From Parabacteroides sp. (lineage in GTDB: Bacteria > Bacteroidota > Bacteroidia > Bacteroidales > Tannerellaceae): a stretch of 64,000 nt of DNA. Every line of letters starts with the position of its first letter. The first letter of the stretch is position 1. Positions 26,409 through 34,788 of this stretch are shown piece after piece. Made by a program: the position numbers and the translations under genes. The stretch is taken from positions 1 to 64,000 of the forward strand of contig JAGBDR010000016.1 in NCBI GenBank assembly GCA_017937385.1, given 5' to 3'. The notes beneath the pieces were generated by a model. It was not told where the DNA came from, ran no database searches, and saw nothing but the letters and a program-made list of their open reading frames with translations.

Positions 26409-28571
26409 CTATTCCGTCATATAGCGGAACGTATATTCCCCGTTATACGACCAGACTTGACGGCCTTCGGGAACAGAGACTTTTCCCTGCTTGCTACCGT
26501 CCGGAGCGACATCGACCGTGAGGGTCAGATACGTATATTCGCCTTTCTCGTAATTATAGGTTTCTCCGTCGTCGTCATACAAACGGAACGTACCGGGCTT
26601 GGAACCGTATTGGCGGATTTCAAGCGGCAGTTTCGTGCCGTCCAGTTCCGTGACAGGCGGACAGAGCGGAACGATCCCGCCATCTTTGACAAAGACTGGG
26701 ATGCGGTCGAGGCCGGGTGAAACGGTAATGACTTCGCCTTCGCCTGCCAGTTTTCCGGTATAGAAATCATACCATTTGCCTTGCGGAAGCACTACTTTCC
26801 GTTCAGTTTCGCCGGTAAAGAGAGGAGCGACCAACAGGTTTTCGCCAACCATGAACTGGTCCTTGACCTCCCGTTTGACAGCCATCGCATAGGGGTTTTC
26901 TGTCCCGTCCAACTTACCCTTCTCGATTTGTTCGCCGGCAGTATAGCCCGGTTCGAGGTTCATGGCACGCATGGGAGGCGTCCCCTCGAAAGCATAATTG
27001 GCAAAGGCGGTATACAGATACGGGATCAGGCGCATACGGAGCAGGGAGATTTCGTTCACCTGTTTCTCCACATCGGGGAAAGACCACGGCTTTGTTCCGT
27101 CTGCCCACGCGTCCAGCATGGCGATCGGAGAGAAACAAACGGTCTGCATACGGCGCAACCATTCCTCGGAAGTCTTGGAAGCCCGGACCTCAGGTGTCCA
27201 CAGCACACCGATGAACGAGCTGTTGATCAGTGCCGTAATAAAGTCGCGGTGGTTATAGTAATCGTTATAGATCACATACGGGAAAGAGGAGGTTCCGGCA
27301 TTTCCGGCACGCACAAGCCCGTAGGTGCGTTGGTTCTTCTCGTGATAGAGGTCTGTCGTCATGCGCTGCATGAGGGAACCGTAGATCTGCCGCATCTGTT
27401 CCGCCGGCGTACCGGAAGGGAAAGTGGCGACATCGGGCCACAGCCAGTTGTCGTAGCCGTCGTTCTCGTCCATCTTATACCCGCTGACACCCAAGTCCAA
27501 CTGGTGTTTCTTGAAATGGTCCAGCATGATCCGGCGTGCTTCAGGCATCCGGTAATCCGGAACCAGGCCGTTCCATTCCGTATGGGAGGCCGTGTAAGGC
27601 TCGACGGCATCCCGCACTTCACATTCCGGAGAGACACCGGGATTGAACCAGAGGTTCGTGCGGATATGTTGCTGCAAAAGGTTGTCCACGAATTTTCCGG
27701 GTTCCGGGAAACGGGTCGCGTCCCATTCATACGTACAAGGATAAGCCCGGCTCATCCATCCCGGCTCCAAACCGATCACGGTCAACGGGAATCCCCGTTT
27801 CCGGAACTCGGCGATTTCGTCCTGTACCTGCCGGTCGGTGAAAAGGGTTGGGACACGATGCCAGAAACCTAACCCCCATTTCGGTGGCAACACGCCCCCT
27901 CCGTTGAAGAGGTTGAAACGGCGCACGACATCCTGCATGTCCTGTCCGGCGAAGAGCACGACCTCCACCCCTTCGGCAGGCACCAGAAACTCCAGGTTAT
28001 CGGAATAGGGCTGTGCGCTCCAGCCGGGATTGGTATTACGGTCCTGCACCTCCGGCGGGTTCTTCGTATCCTTGCGGACTCCTGTCCCGACATAGGCTTT
28101 CAGATAGCGGGCGGAATTGATAAAGGCCCCGTAGCCTTTGCTGGAGACGAAGAAAGGAACCGGCGCATGTGTCCGTCCGTTGTCGCGGCCTCCATAATGG
28201 TCGACATGCAGTTCGAGGATGCGCCCGCGCTGTTCGACCGTCTTGAAGTTCAACCCTAACCCGAAGATCTTCTCTCCCTTGTCGAGCGGGAAACGGATAT
28301 AGGTCTTGCCGTCCACCTCCTCGAAGCGGATCTCGTCGCGATCGACAGGCAGATCGGCCTTCGGCATCGCATTGATGGCATCCCATTTCGGATGCAAGCC
28401 AAGTTCACTCAGCAAATTCAACTTTTCGGGTTTACCGACCGAAATCTGCCATACCCCGGAAGCCTGTTCTTTCCATTCGGGTTCGGCCTTTTCGCCGGGA
28501 GCTTCCGTACAGGCGGTCCATGACAGTAGCGCGACAGTGGCGCAATAGCAAAGATGTTTCATCATGATCAT
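26409..28571 (-). CDS. GH31-family alpha-glycosidase lipoprotein
   Basis: A 720-residue lipoprotein (lipobox LLSWTAC, Cys21). An N-terminal beta-sandwich (about 40-225: GEKIFGLGLNFKTVEQRGR, FFVSSKGYGAFIN) precedes the TIM barrel (about 230-560). The catalytic nucleophile is Asp368 in SGYKMDENDGYDNW, and further family marks are FWHRVPTLFTD and WFNPGVSPECE. C-terminal sheets with LLVAPLFTGETERKVVLP and YDDDGETYNYEKGEY complete the fold. GH31 covers alpha-glucosidase, alpha-xylosidase, alpha-galactosidase and others. Beside GH95 and beta-galactosidases, alpha-xylosidase on xyloglucan-type side chains is one reading, but sequence alone does not decide. It has its own promoter carrying the AraC motif. 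The start could also be one of the in-frame ATGs a few codons downstream. Confidence 0.9.
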   Translation of the reverse strand: MIMMKHLCYCATVALLSWTACTEAPGEKAEPEWKEQASGVWQISVGKPEKLNLLSELGLHPKWDAINAMPKADLPVDRDEIRFEEVDGKTYIRFPLDKGEKIFGLGLNFKTVEQRGRILELHVDHYGGRDNGRTHAPVPFFVSSKGYGAFINSARYLKAYVGTGVRKDTKNPPEVQDRNTNPGWSAQPYSDNLEFLVPAEGVEVVLFAGQDMQDVVRRFNLFNGGGVLPPKWGLGFWHRVPTLFTDRQVQDEIAEFRKRGFPLTVIGLEPGWMSRAYPCTYEWDATRFPEPGKFVDNLLQQHIRTNLWFNPGVSPECEVRDAVEPYTASHTEWNGLVPDYRMPEARRIMLDHFKKHQLDLGVSGYKMDENDGYDNWLWPDVATFPSGTPAEQMRQIYGSLMQRMTTDLYHEKNQRTYGLVRAGNAGTSSFPYVIYNDYYNHRDFITALINSSFIGVLWTPEVRASKTSEEWLRRMQTVCFSPIAMLDAWADGTKPWSFPDVEKQVNEISLLRMRLIPYLYTAFANYAFEGTPPMRAMNLEPGYTAGEQIEKGKLDGTENPYAMAVKREVKDQFMVGENLLVAPLFTGETERKVVLPQGKWYDFYTGKLAGEGEVITVSPGLDRIPVFVKDGGIVPLCPPVTELDGTKLPLEIRQYGSKPGTFRLYDDDGETYNYEKGEYTYLTLTVDVAPDGSKQGKVSVPEGRQVWSYNGEYTFRYMTE

Positions 28572-28591
28572 TACAAATTAAGATAGGGAGG

Positions 28592-28599
28592 CAAAGGAA
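28592..28599 (-). promoter_or_regulatory. -7-like box for the GH31 gene
   Basis: TTCCTTTG on the minus strand. The downstream bases (CTTTGCCTC, then TATCTTAAT) closely match the MFS promoter, and the AraC motif begins 36 bp upstream, as it does there. Confidence 0.5.
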
Positions 28600-28634
28600 G
28601 CTCTTTTCCCTGAAAAAGGAAATGGACAAAAGAC

Positions 28635-28657
28635 CGATAAGCATGGACAATCTTCCG
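28635..28657. promoter_or_regulatory. Candidate AraC-regulator binding site, copy 2
   Basis: Matches the site at 25457-25479 at all 20 fixed positions: CGATAA, two bases, ATGGAC, one base, ATCTTCCG. It lies in the 108-bp gap between the sulfatase stop and the GH31 start. Confidence 0.65.
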
Positions 28658-28679
28658 GTCTCGCCCCCATTTTCGCCTC

Positions 28680-30254
28680 TTACCAGTAATAGTTGTCCAA
28701 TATCTCCTGCATCCGTGGTGTCGCCGCGTCGGTATCGCCGACCTCACGCCGGAGCCTCAGCAGCTCGCGTTTCATCTTCTCGATTTCACCAGCATAGGCA
28801 GGAGAGCCGTAGGCGTTATGGTCTTCATGCGGATCGGCAAGCAAGTCGTAAAACTCCCACGACGGAGTGACAGGCGTCTGATCCGACCCCGTTGCATTCA
28901 GCGGGTCACCATAGAGAAACATCAGTTTATAGCGATGGTTGCGGATGCCGATATGGGCCGGACGTATCTTGTGGTGCGTCCAATAGCGGTAGTACATGGA
29001 CTGCCGCCAGTCGCGTGGCGTCTCGCCTTTCAGGTTGTCACGGAAACTGCGTCCTTCGCTGCAAGACGGGGCATTTACACCGGCATAGTCGGCCAGCGTA
29101 GCGGCAAAGTCGGTATTGAGGATGATGTCGGAATTGCGTGTCCCGGCAGGGATCTCCTTCGGGTAGCGGATGACGAAAGGCATGTGCAAGGGTTCCTCGT
29201 ACATCATGCGTTTGTCAAACATACCGTGTTCGCCAAGGAAATATCCCTGGTCGGAAACATACACCACGATCGTATTCTTCGACAACCCCTCCTCGTCGAG
29301 GAAACGCAGCAGACGGCCGATATTGTCGTCGATGGCCGCTCCGCAACGCAGGTAGTCGCGCACCAGCTTCTGGTAGATTTTCCGGCGTGCCTCTTCCTTG
29401 CCCATCCCTTCTATGGAGAAAGGCAGCTCAGGATATTTGCACCACCACGAGTCCGGGTCTTTCGAGGCGATCCCCCAACGGCGTGCCATGTCTTCCAGTG
29501 GCTGTCCGGGGAATGTGCGTCCGGACGCTTCCGGCCCGAACTCCATCATATTAGCCGGTTCGGGAAAGGTGACGCCGTCATAAAGATGCCGCAACCGTTC
29601 GGGAAAATCCCATGGTTCGTGCGTCGCTTTGAAGTGGCAGCACATCATAAAGGGCTTGTCTTTCTCGCGTGAGCGGATCCACCGGATCGTCTTGTCTGTC
29701 ACCAAGTCGGTCGAGAAACCTTTTTCCACCTTGCCGCTCTTGCCCTGGTCATCGTCTACCCAGCCTTCGGCGGTCTTGAACAGCGGGTCCCAATATTCCC
29801 CTTGGTCGTGGAAAACACAGAAGTAATCGAAGCCGGAAGGTTGTTTCTTCAGGTGCCACTTGCCGATCAATGCGGTCTGGTAGCCGCCCTGTTGCATCTG
29901 TTTGGCAATGTTGTCCGTCATCGGGTCAAGCCCGTCTTCAAGCGTGTAGACCCCGTTATGATGGCTGTAAGCTCCCGTCAGGATCGTGGCACGGCTGGGC
30001 ACGGAGATCGAGTTCGTGCAGAAACAGTTGTCGAGCACGCACCCTTCAGTTGCCAGACGACGGATATTTTTGTTTTTCACATACTCGCCCAAGATTCCGC
30101 CATAGATTCCCCACGCCTGCGACGTGTGGTCATCCGAAAGAATGAAGAGGATATTCGGACGTTCATCTGCCGCTTCCTCTTCGCCGGCAGCCGACACCGG
30201 AGAAACGGAAGCCCAAAGCCCGGCGCTAATAATCAACGAATGAAATGTTTTCAT
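28680..30254 (-). CDS. Formylglycine-dependent sulfatase (Ser-type, S1 family)
   Basis: A 524-residue secreted or periplasmic sulfatase with a signal peptide (MKTFHSLIISAGLWA, cleavage near VSA). I start it at 30254: a -7 box at 30279-30286 rules out the longer frame from 30362. Metal-binding Asp41-Asp42 in LSDDHTSQ and the maturation motif SVPSRATILTG (Ser84-x-Pro-x-Arg) define the family. The residue converted to formylglycine is Ser, so an anaerobic radical-SAM maturase (anSME), not in this window, is needed. YVSDQGYFLGEHGMFDKRMMYEE carries later active-site residues. It would remove sulfate esters from a host or algal glycan, allowing the nearby glycosidases to act. The subfamily number is not assignable by eye. 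Confidence 0.92.
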   Translation of the reverse strand: MKTFHSLIISAGLWASVSPVSAAGEEEAADERPNILFILSDDHTSQAWGIYGGILGEYVKNKNIRRLATEGCVLDNCFCTNSISVPSRATILTGAYSHHNGVYTLEDGLDPMTDNIAKQMQQGGYQTALIGKWHLKKQPSGFDYFCVFHDQGEYWDPLFKTAEGWVDDDQGKSGKVEKGFSTDLVTDKTIRWIRSREKDKPFMMCCHFKATHEPWDFPERLRHLYDGVTFPEPANMMEFGPEASGRTFPGQPLEDMARRWGIASKDPDSWWCKYPELPFSIEGMGKEEARRKIYQKLVRDYLRCGAAIDDNIGRLLRFLDEEGLSKNTIVVYVSDQGYFLGEHGMFDKRMMYEEPLHMPFVIRYPKEIPAGTRNSDIILNTDFAATLADYAGVNAPSCSEGRSFRDNLKGETPRDWRQSMYYRYWTHHKIRPAHIGIRNHRYKLMFLYGDPLNATGSDQTPVTPSWEFYDLLADPHEDHNAYGSPAYAGEIEKMKRELLRLRREVGDTDAATPRMQEILDNYYW

Positions 30255-30278
30255 GATATGTCTTTTGTTTATCATATA

Positions 30279-30286
30279 CAAAAATA
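30279..30286 (-). promoter_or_regulatory. -7 promoter box for the sulfatase gene
   Basis: TATTTTTG on the minus strand fits TAnnTTTG and ends 24 bp before the ATG at 30254. The rest of 30287-30680 is AT-rich, and I see no gene in it. Confidence 0.5.
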
Positions 30287-30680
30287 ATGAATTTGGAAAA
30301 CGTTTTTGTTTTTCGGATAAAATATCCTGGGTAATCGCACAAAAAAAATGGTTCAGAGGCAATTCCCTTCCAAAAATTTCTTACCCTTATTGTCAAATTC
30401 TCAAAAAAGCCATTGGTCCAAATTGAAACTACTATCCCGTTTAATTCGATTTTCTACCCCATCTAATTCAAATCACACGGTAGGGTAATATTTTTTAACA
30501 AACATCATGTTCTTATATACGACTGCAAACCAGTTCTTTATTCCATATTAGGCTATAAAGAGGGGGATATTGTCAATTTTGTATCCCGTAAACAATCGGA
30601 TGAAGTCTGGAAAAAGGCGATTTTGATATGATCGCCTTAAAATATCTTCTTAAAAGTTTCGTATTCCAATCTTATTTAGT

Positions 30681-30688
30681 TAGTTTTG
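30681..30688 (+). promoter_or_regulatory. Candidate -7 promoter box for the lipoprotein-subtilase cassette
   Basis: TAGTTTTG fits TAnnTTTG, with TTTC 21 bp upstream as a weak -33 element. It is 107 bp before the first lipoprotein ATG, which would give a long leader. Confidence 0.4.
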
Positions 30689-30795
30689 TAAAATCGTATC
30701 ACCCCTTAAAAGTAGGCCTAAAAAGAGAGGAGGAAAAAAACGGTCTGCCATTTCTTACTTTACTATTTTATAAATCACTTCAAAATCAAAAAGAG

Positions 30796-31131
30796 ATGAA
30801 AACACGATTACCAATCAAATGGCTGTTACCTGCCCTGTTGCTAATGATCGTATGGATCGGCGTTGGAGGATGCAGTAACGATGAAACGTATGAATTTGAG
30901 GGGAAAGGGCTACTTCTTGAGGCCGGACCAAGTATTTGTATGGATTATACACATATTTTAGATATGGGAAAGACGCATCAAGTCGTTTCATTGGACAATG
31001 TCAACTATCGATCAGGTGAAATTGATATTTATGTCAATAAGTGTGTAGCCGTTTACGGTCATTATATAAATGCGGTGGATTTAGATTGCCCAAGAGTTGT
31101 ATTAGTGGAAAAAATCAGAGAACTTAAATAA
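30796..31131 (+). CDS. Small lipoprotein, cassette member 1
   Basis: 111 residues from the ATG at 30796, chosen because the leader (MKTRLPIKWLLPALLLMIVW, then GVGGC) matches that of three later genes and follows the shared AAAAAGAG-ATG ribosome-site context. Lipobox VGGC places the lipid on about Cys27. The mature part (about 84 residues) has no family I recognise. It ends with a beta-rich stretch (VAVYGHYINAVDL, VVLVEKIREL) that resembles the C-termini of the other cassette members in pattern. It lies 9 bp upstream of the subtilase gene and is almost surely co-transcribed with it. A cognate inhibitor or anchor of the protease is an inference from context. Confidence 0.8.
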   Translation: MKTRLPIKWLLPALLLMIVWIGVGGCSNDETYEFEGKGLLLEAGPSICMDYTHILDMGKTHQVVSLDNVNYRSGEIDIYVNKCVAVYGHYINAVDLDCPRVVLVEKIRELK

Positions 31132-31140
31132 TTAAAACAA

Positions 31141-33306
31141 ATGAAAAATTCAATATTTATAATTACCCTATTACTGTTTTGTATTCCAATTTCTTCCCAA
31201 AATATGAATCACAGACGAATTGGAAATAAAAGTTATGTAAAGAAAAATTCCCATTGGTTTTATAAAGAGGGAAATGGAGAAGAAAAAGTAATGGATAAAG
31301 TTATTACTTTAAAAGTAACAAATCCTATAATTGACATACCGGGAAAAATTCTTCGCAAGAACAAATTAGGTTATGTTGATATAGAAGTCCCTGATGGTAT
31401 TGATATTATGGATTATTACAATGAATTACATTTAAAGTATCCACAGATTGAAAACATAGAGTTAAATAGTAAGATGGAATTATATATTACTCCTAATGAT
31501 GCTTATTTATCTTCACAATGGTATTTAAATACAATTCATGCTTACGATGCTTGGAATGTAACGTTAGGAAGTCCTAATATTACTGTTGCTGTGATTGACT
31601 ATGGAATTTGGTGGAGTCATGAAGACTTAGGATTAGGAAATAATCTTTACCAAAATGTCTGGCTAAATCCAAATGAAGATACATGGAGTAATGTAAATAG
31701 CCCAACTACAGGTAATCACATTGATGATGATAGTAACGGATATACTGATGATTGGAAAGGATGGAATTTTGTGTCTTCTAGTAATGATACAAGGGCAAAT
31801 CATTATCATGGAACAATGGTTAGTGGTATTATTGCTGCTAAGACAAACAATGGAATGGGAATAGCAGGTATTGCAGGTGGTAATTCTACAGGAGGAGTAA
31901 AAATAATGGGAATAAATATAGGATATACGGATGAATATGGTAATGAATGTGTTGATGGATCACTTATTGATGATGCCATTATTTATGCTGTAGATAATGG
32001 AGCTAAAGTTATCAATATGAGTTTTGGCTCTATAAATTCGCAAACCGCAATCCAAGAAGCTGTTAATTATGCTGTAGATAAGGGTGTTATCTTAGTTGCT
32101 GCATCTGGAAATGAGGATTATAGTGGAAATACAAATATACGTTATCCGGCCAAATATGCTAATGTTATAGCAGTAGGAGCAACTGATATGAGTAATGCTC
32201 GAGCTTCTTTTTCATTTTATGGGACAGAATTAGATTGTGTAGCTCCTGGTGTACAAATATATTCAACATCAACAAATTCTTATATAAGTAAAGATGGGAC
32301 CTCTTTTTCTGCACCTCAAGTTGCTGGTGTCGCCGCTCTCGTCCTTTCCGTGAATCCGGATCTTTCTGCTCAAGAAGTACGTAGAATAATAGAGAGTACG
32401 GCACAAAAAGTCGGAAATTATAACTATTCTTATAATTCCAACCGTCCGAACGGAACTTGGAATAATGAAATGGGGTATGGACTGGTTGACGCAAAAGCTG
32501 CTGTTTTAAAAGCATTAAACATGAGTCTTTCCGGTCCAGACATGTTATGTCCGGGCGATGGTCCGTTCACTTATTCTGTTTCCAATGTTCCAGCTAATGC
32601 GACAGTGACATGGACTTGTTCCGGTGGAGTCAGTTTGACCGGTGGTAATACTGGAACAAGTTGTTATGCGAAAGGAACCACTCCCGGATATGCACATATA
32701 AAGGCTGTCGTGAATATAAATGGAACAACTGTTGAATTTGGTAAAAATCTTGAAATTGCATCCAAATCTGGCAATCCGTATCTTTCCTATACATCGGACG
32801 ACCGTTATATTTATCTGACTATCCATACACCCAATATTTATGGTATCCGTCAGTTTATTTGGAATGCGACTCCTATAGGAAGTGGCGGTTCCTCTCAAAG
32901 TTCTACGACAGGTCCTGCCGGTGATTATTGGTCGATACCGAAAGGAAGCTACAACGTGGAATGCCGTATCGTTACCCAATGTGCTCATTTGATTGCGACA
33001 ACAACCATTGGCGGTTATCGATCTGCCGTATATCCAAATCCTGTTGATAACACGCTACATATTGATATCGCGGAACCACAGGAAACAGAAAACGCAGCAA
33101 CAATTTCTTCCCAACAAAAAGTGTTGTCAAGTTCATACGAATTACGTTTGTTCAACTTCCAAGGGAATCTTGTTCGTAACTTGCGTGTTACAGAGCGTCA
33201 AGTATCTATTGATGTTTCCGGATTACCGGAGGGTAACTATTTCTTGCATATCATTCGCGCAGGTTCCACCGAACCGGAAGTCCATAAAGTCATTATTTCC
33301 CATTAA
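31141..33306 (+). CDS. Secreted subtilisin-like (S8) serine protease with type IX-style sorting domain
   Basis: A 721-residue protein with a signal peptide (MKNSIFIITLLLFCIPISS) and a propeptide-like region to about residue 120. The catalytic triad is Asp153 (AVIDYGIWWSHED), His223 (NHYHGTMVSGIIAAKTN) and Ser388 (DGTSFSAPQVAGVAAL), with oxyanion Asn324 in AASGNED. The calcium-site-like DDDSNGYTDD at 195-204 is typical of the family. A PKD-like domain follows at about 462-550, and a C-terminal sorting domain (YPNPVDNTLHI, ISVDVSGLPEGNYFL-like) at about 635-721 suggests export by the Por/type IX system. The 5' half is distinctly AT-rich. From about 32330, just past the Ser motif, base and codon use become like the rest of the genome, which suggests a mosaic. 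It is embedded among five small lipoproteins. Confidence 0.93.
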   Translation: MKNSIFIITLLLFCIPISSQNMNHRRIGNKSYVKKNSHWFYKEGNGEEKVMDKVITLKVTNPIIDIPGKILRKNKLGYVDIEVPDGIDIMDYYNELHLKYPQIENIELNSKMELYITPNDAYLSSQWYLNTIHAYDAWNVTLGSPNITVAVIDYGIWWSHEDLGLGNNLYQNVWLNPNEDTWSNVNSPTTGNHIDDDSNGYTDDWKGWNFVSSSNDTRANHYHGTMVSGIIAAKTNNGMGIAGIAGGNSTGGVKIMGINIGYTDEYGNECVDGSLIDDAIIYAVDNGAKVINMSFGSINSQTAIQEAVNYAVDKGVILVAASGNEDYSGNTNIRYPAKYANVIAVGATDMSNARASFSFYGTELDCVAPGVQIYSTSTNSYISKDGTSFSAPQVAGVAALVLSVNPDLSAQEVRRIIESTAQKVGNYNYSYNSNRPNGTWNNEMGYGLVDAKAAVLKALNMSLSGPDMLCPGDGPFTYSVSNVPANATVTWTCSGGVSLTGGNTGTSCYAKGTTPGYAHIKAVVNINGTTVEFGKNLEIASKSGNPYLSYTSDDRYIYLTIHTPNIYGIRQFIWNATPIGSGGSSQSSTTGPAGDYWSIPKGSYNVECRIVTQCAHLIATTTIGGYRSAVYPNPVDNTLHIDIAEPQETENAATISSQQKVLSSSYELRLFNFQGNLVRNLRVTERQVSIDVSGLPEGNYFLHIIRAGSTEPEVHKVIISH

Positions 33307-33320
33307 CTGATAAAATAATA

Positions 33321-33354
33321 GGAAGCGGAAAGGCTTTCCAAACTTTCCGCTTCC
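33321..33354. terminator. 12-bp perfect stem-loop after the subtilase gene
   Basis: GGAAGCGGAAAG (33321-33332) pairs with CTTTCCGCTTCC (33343-33354) around a 10-base loop. No T-run follows on the plus strand, so partial termination or mRNA stabilisation is as likely as full termination. It lies between the protease stop and the next lipoprotein. Confidence 0.5.
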
Positions 33355-33375
33355 AGCTAAAAAACAAAAAGAGAG

Positions 33376-33804
33376 ATGAAAACACAGTTACAAATCAAAT
33401 GGCTGTTGCCTGTTCTGATGATTGTATTGTTCGGCAATGGTGCTTGCAATGATGATGAAAGTCCTATGGAAGAACAGCCTTTATATAATGTGATAAAATT
33501 GAATATGAATGACCATCAGTTTGATGATTTACGAACCGTAAGTGTATTGACAGATATTGAATGTCAGTCGAATTCGGGCAATATATTTAAATTATTTAAT
33601 CGGAATGATTCTTTGTTTATTACATATTTTGGATCTTTGCTGTATCCGACAAGATTACCGGATGATTTTCCTATTTATGGAAATCCGTTCGTTTTTTCCG
33701 GGACAGTAAAGCAAATGCCGAAAGGGGCAGATTATTATCCACTGATATTAGACGAGTTTAAATATGAATTGTTAATGGAAATGGAATTACATTTCATGAA
33801 ATAA
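33376..33804 (+). CDS. Small lipoprotein, cassette member 2
   Basis: 142 residues. The leader MKTQLQIKWLLPVLMIVLFG with lipobox GNGAC (about Cys24) is a variant of the shared cassette leader. The mature part starts NDDESPMEEQ and is acidic. Its second half carries the hydrophobic-strand pattern FVFSGTVKQM that parallels VLFSGTVYGA in member 4 and IKLSGNIIKD in member 3, so the mature domains look distantly related. It ends 7 bp before member 3. No known family is recognised. Outer-membrane or periplasmic localisation follows from the lipobox. Confidence 0.78.
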   Translation: MKTQLQIKWLLPVLMIVLFGNGACNDDESPMEEQPLYNVIKLNMNDHQFDDLRTVSVLTDIECQSNSGNIFKLFNRNDSLFITYFGSLLYPTRLPDDFPIYGNPFVFSGTVKQMPKGADYYPLILDEFKYELLMEMELHFMK

Positions 33805-33811
33805 AAGAGAG

Positions 33812-34279
33812 ATGAAAACCTGGTTACAAATCAAATGGCTGTTACCTGCCCTGTTGCTAATGATCGTATGGGTCGGCGTTGGAGGATGCAGTAACGATGA
33901 GGTTGACTGGAGAGATGGTATCGAAGATTCCGTTTTCAAAGAATTTAAGACAATCCTGTATGTCGGAACCATACCGGAGACGGTAGATAAAAATAATCCG
34001 GTATACCTGTATTATCCAGATAAAACAAACCCAATAATAGATGAATTCGGAAATAAAGAATTCGGGTATTTCCGATATTCCATACCTTTTGTCACACTCT
34101 ATACGGATGGGCATAAATACAAACTCATTGATGAAGATGGGATTATGGACCATTTCCTAAATGAGAAACAGATATCGGAAAACGGACTTCAAATCAAATT
34201 ATCTGGTAATATCATAAAAGACGAGGGTCTAACATTTGACACTCAATACTATTCTTTTAGAATAACGAATATAAAATAA
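33812..34279 (+). CDS. Small lipoprotein, cassette member 3
   Basis: 155 residues. Its first 90 bases are nearly identical to those of member 1 (leader MKTWLQIKWLLPALLLMIVW, then GVGGC), yet the mature part is quite different. That pattern indicates recombination or gene conversion at the leader. The mature part (DWRDGIEDSVF, LYVGTIPETVDKNNPVYLYY) is clearly homologous to member 4, sharing an LYVG-IPETVDK block and a final SGNII-SFRITNI strand pattern. Function unknown. It sits in the tandem array 31 bp before member 4. Confidence 0.78.
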   Translation: MKTWLQIKWLLPALLLMIVWVGVGGCSNDEVDWRDGIEDSVFKEFKTILYVGTIPETVDKNNPVYLYYPDKTNPIIDEFGNKEFGYFRYSIPFVTLYTDGHKYKLIDEDGIMDHFLNEKQISENGLQIKLSGNIIKDEGLTFDTQYYSFRITNIK

Positions 34280-34310
34280 CACATAAGAAAGTAACAAAAC
34301 AAAAAGAGAC

Positions 34311-34745
34311 ATGAAAATAAAATTACCAATCAAAGGGCTGTTACTATTTTTTCTATTGGTCGGTAACATGGCTTGCAATGACGATCCTATTGACTGGAAT
34401 GAAAATATCATTGGAAGTACATTCAATAATTTTGAAACCGTTTTGTATGTAGGGGATATTCCGGAAACTGTAGACAAGAGCAATTCTGTCTATTTATATC
34501 ATTCCGGTGAAACCGGTTCCTCCTATGCCGGATATTTTCAATATCAGAAATCACCTTCGGATAAGGAACCGGTTGCTTATCTACTGAATAAGAGCCCGAT
34601 CATGGATGCCTTTTTAGAAGATCTTGCAGCTGATACGTCAAAAGGGATTCCCGTCCTTTTCTCCGGTACGGTATATGGTGCCAATCAACTGACAACGGGT
34701 GCTTCTGTTTATTCTGTATCGATTACTTCCATCAGAAAGAAATAA
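34311..34745 (+). CDS. Small lipoprotein, cassette member 4
   Basis: 144 residues. The leader MKIKLPIKGLLLFFLLVGNM with lipobox NMAC (about Cys22) precedes a mature domain homologous to member 3: DWNENIIGSTFNNFETVLYV, GDIPETVDKSNSVYLY, and a C-terminal VLFSGTVYGANQL followed by SVSITSIRKK. The fold looks all-beta. It is one of a paralogous pair in the array and shares the AAAAAGAGACATG start context. I assign no function. Confidence 0.78.
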   Translation: MKIKLPIKGLLLFFLLVGNMACNDDPIDWNENIIGSTFNNFETVLYVGDIPETVDKSNSVYLYHSGETGSSYAGYFQYQKSPSDKEPVAYLLNKSPIMDAFLEDLAADTSKGIPVLFSGTVYGANQLTTGASVYSVSITSIRKK

Positions 34746-34788
34746 TTGTGAAACGATTTATATTATAACTTAAAAAATGAAAATGGAG

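Noticed and set aside
26781-27872. Plus-strand open frame of 363 codons antisense to the GH31 gene
   Set aside because: It overlaps a clear GH31 catalytic domain entirely and has no family resemblance.
30255-30680. A short coding gene in the AT-rich gap before the lipoprotein array
   Set aside because: Frequent stops in all frames and no plausible start context; the longer start at 30628 contradicts the conserved leader alignment.
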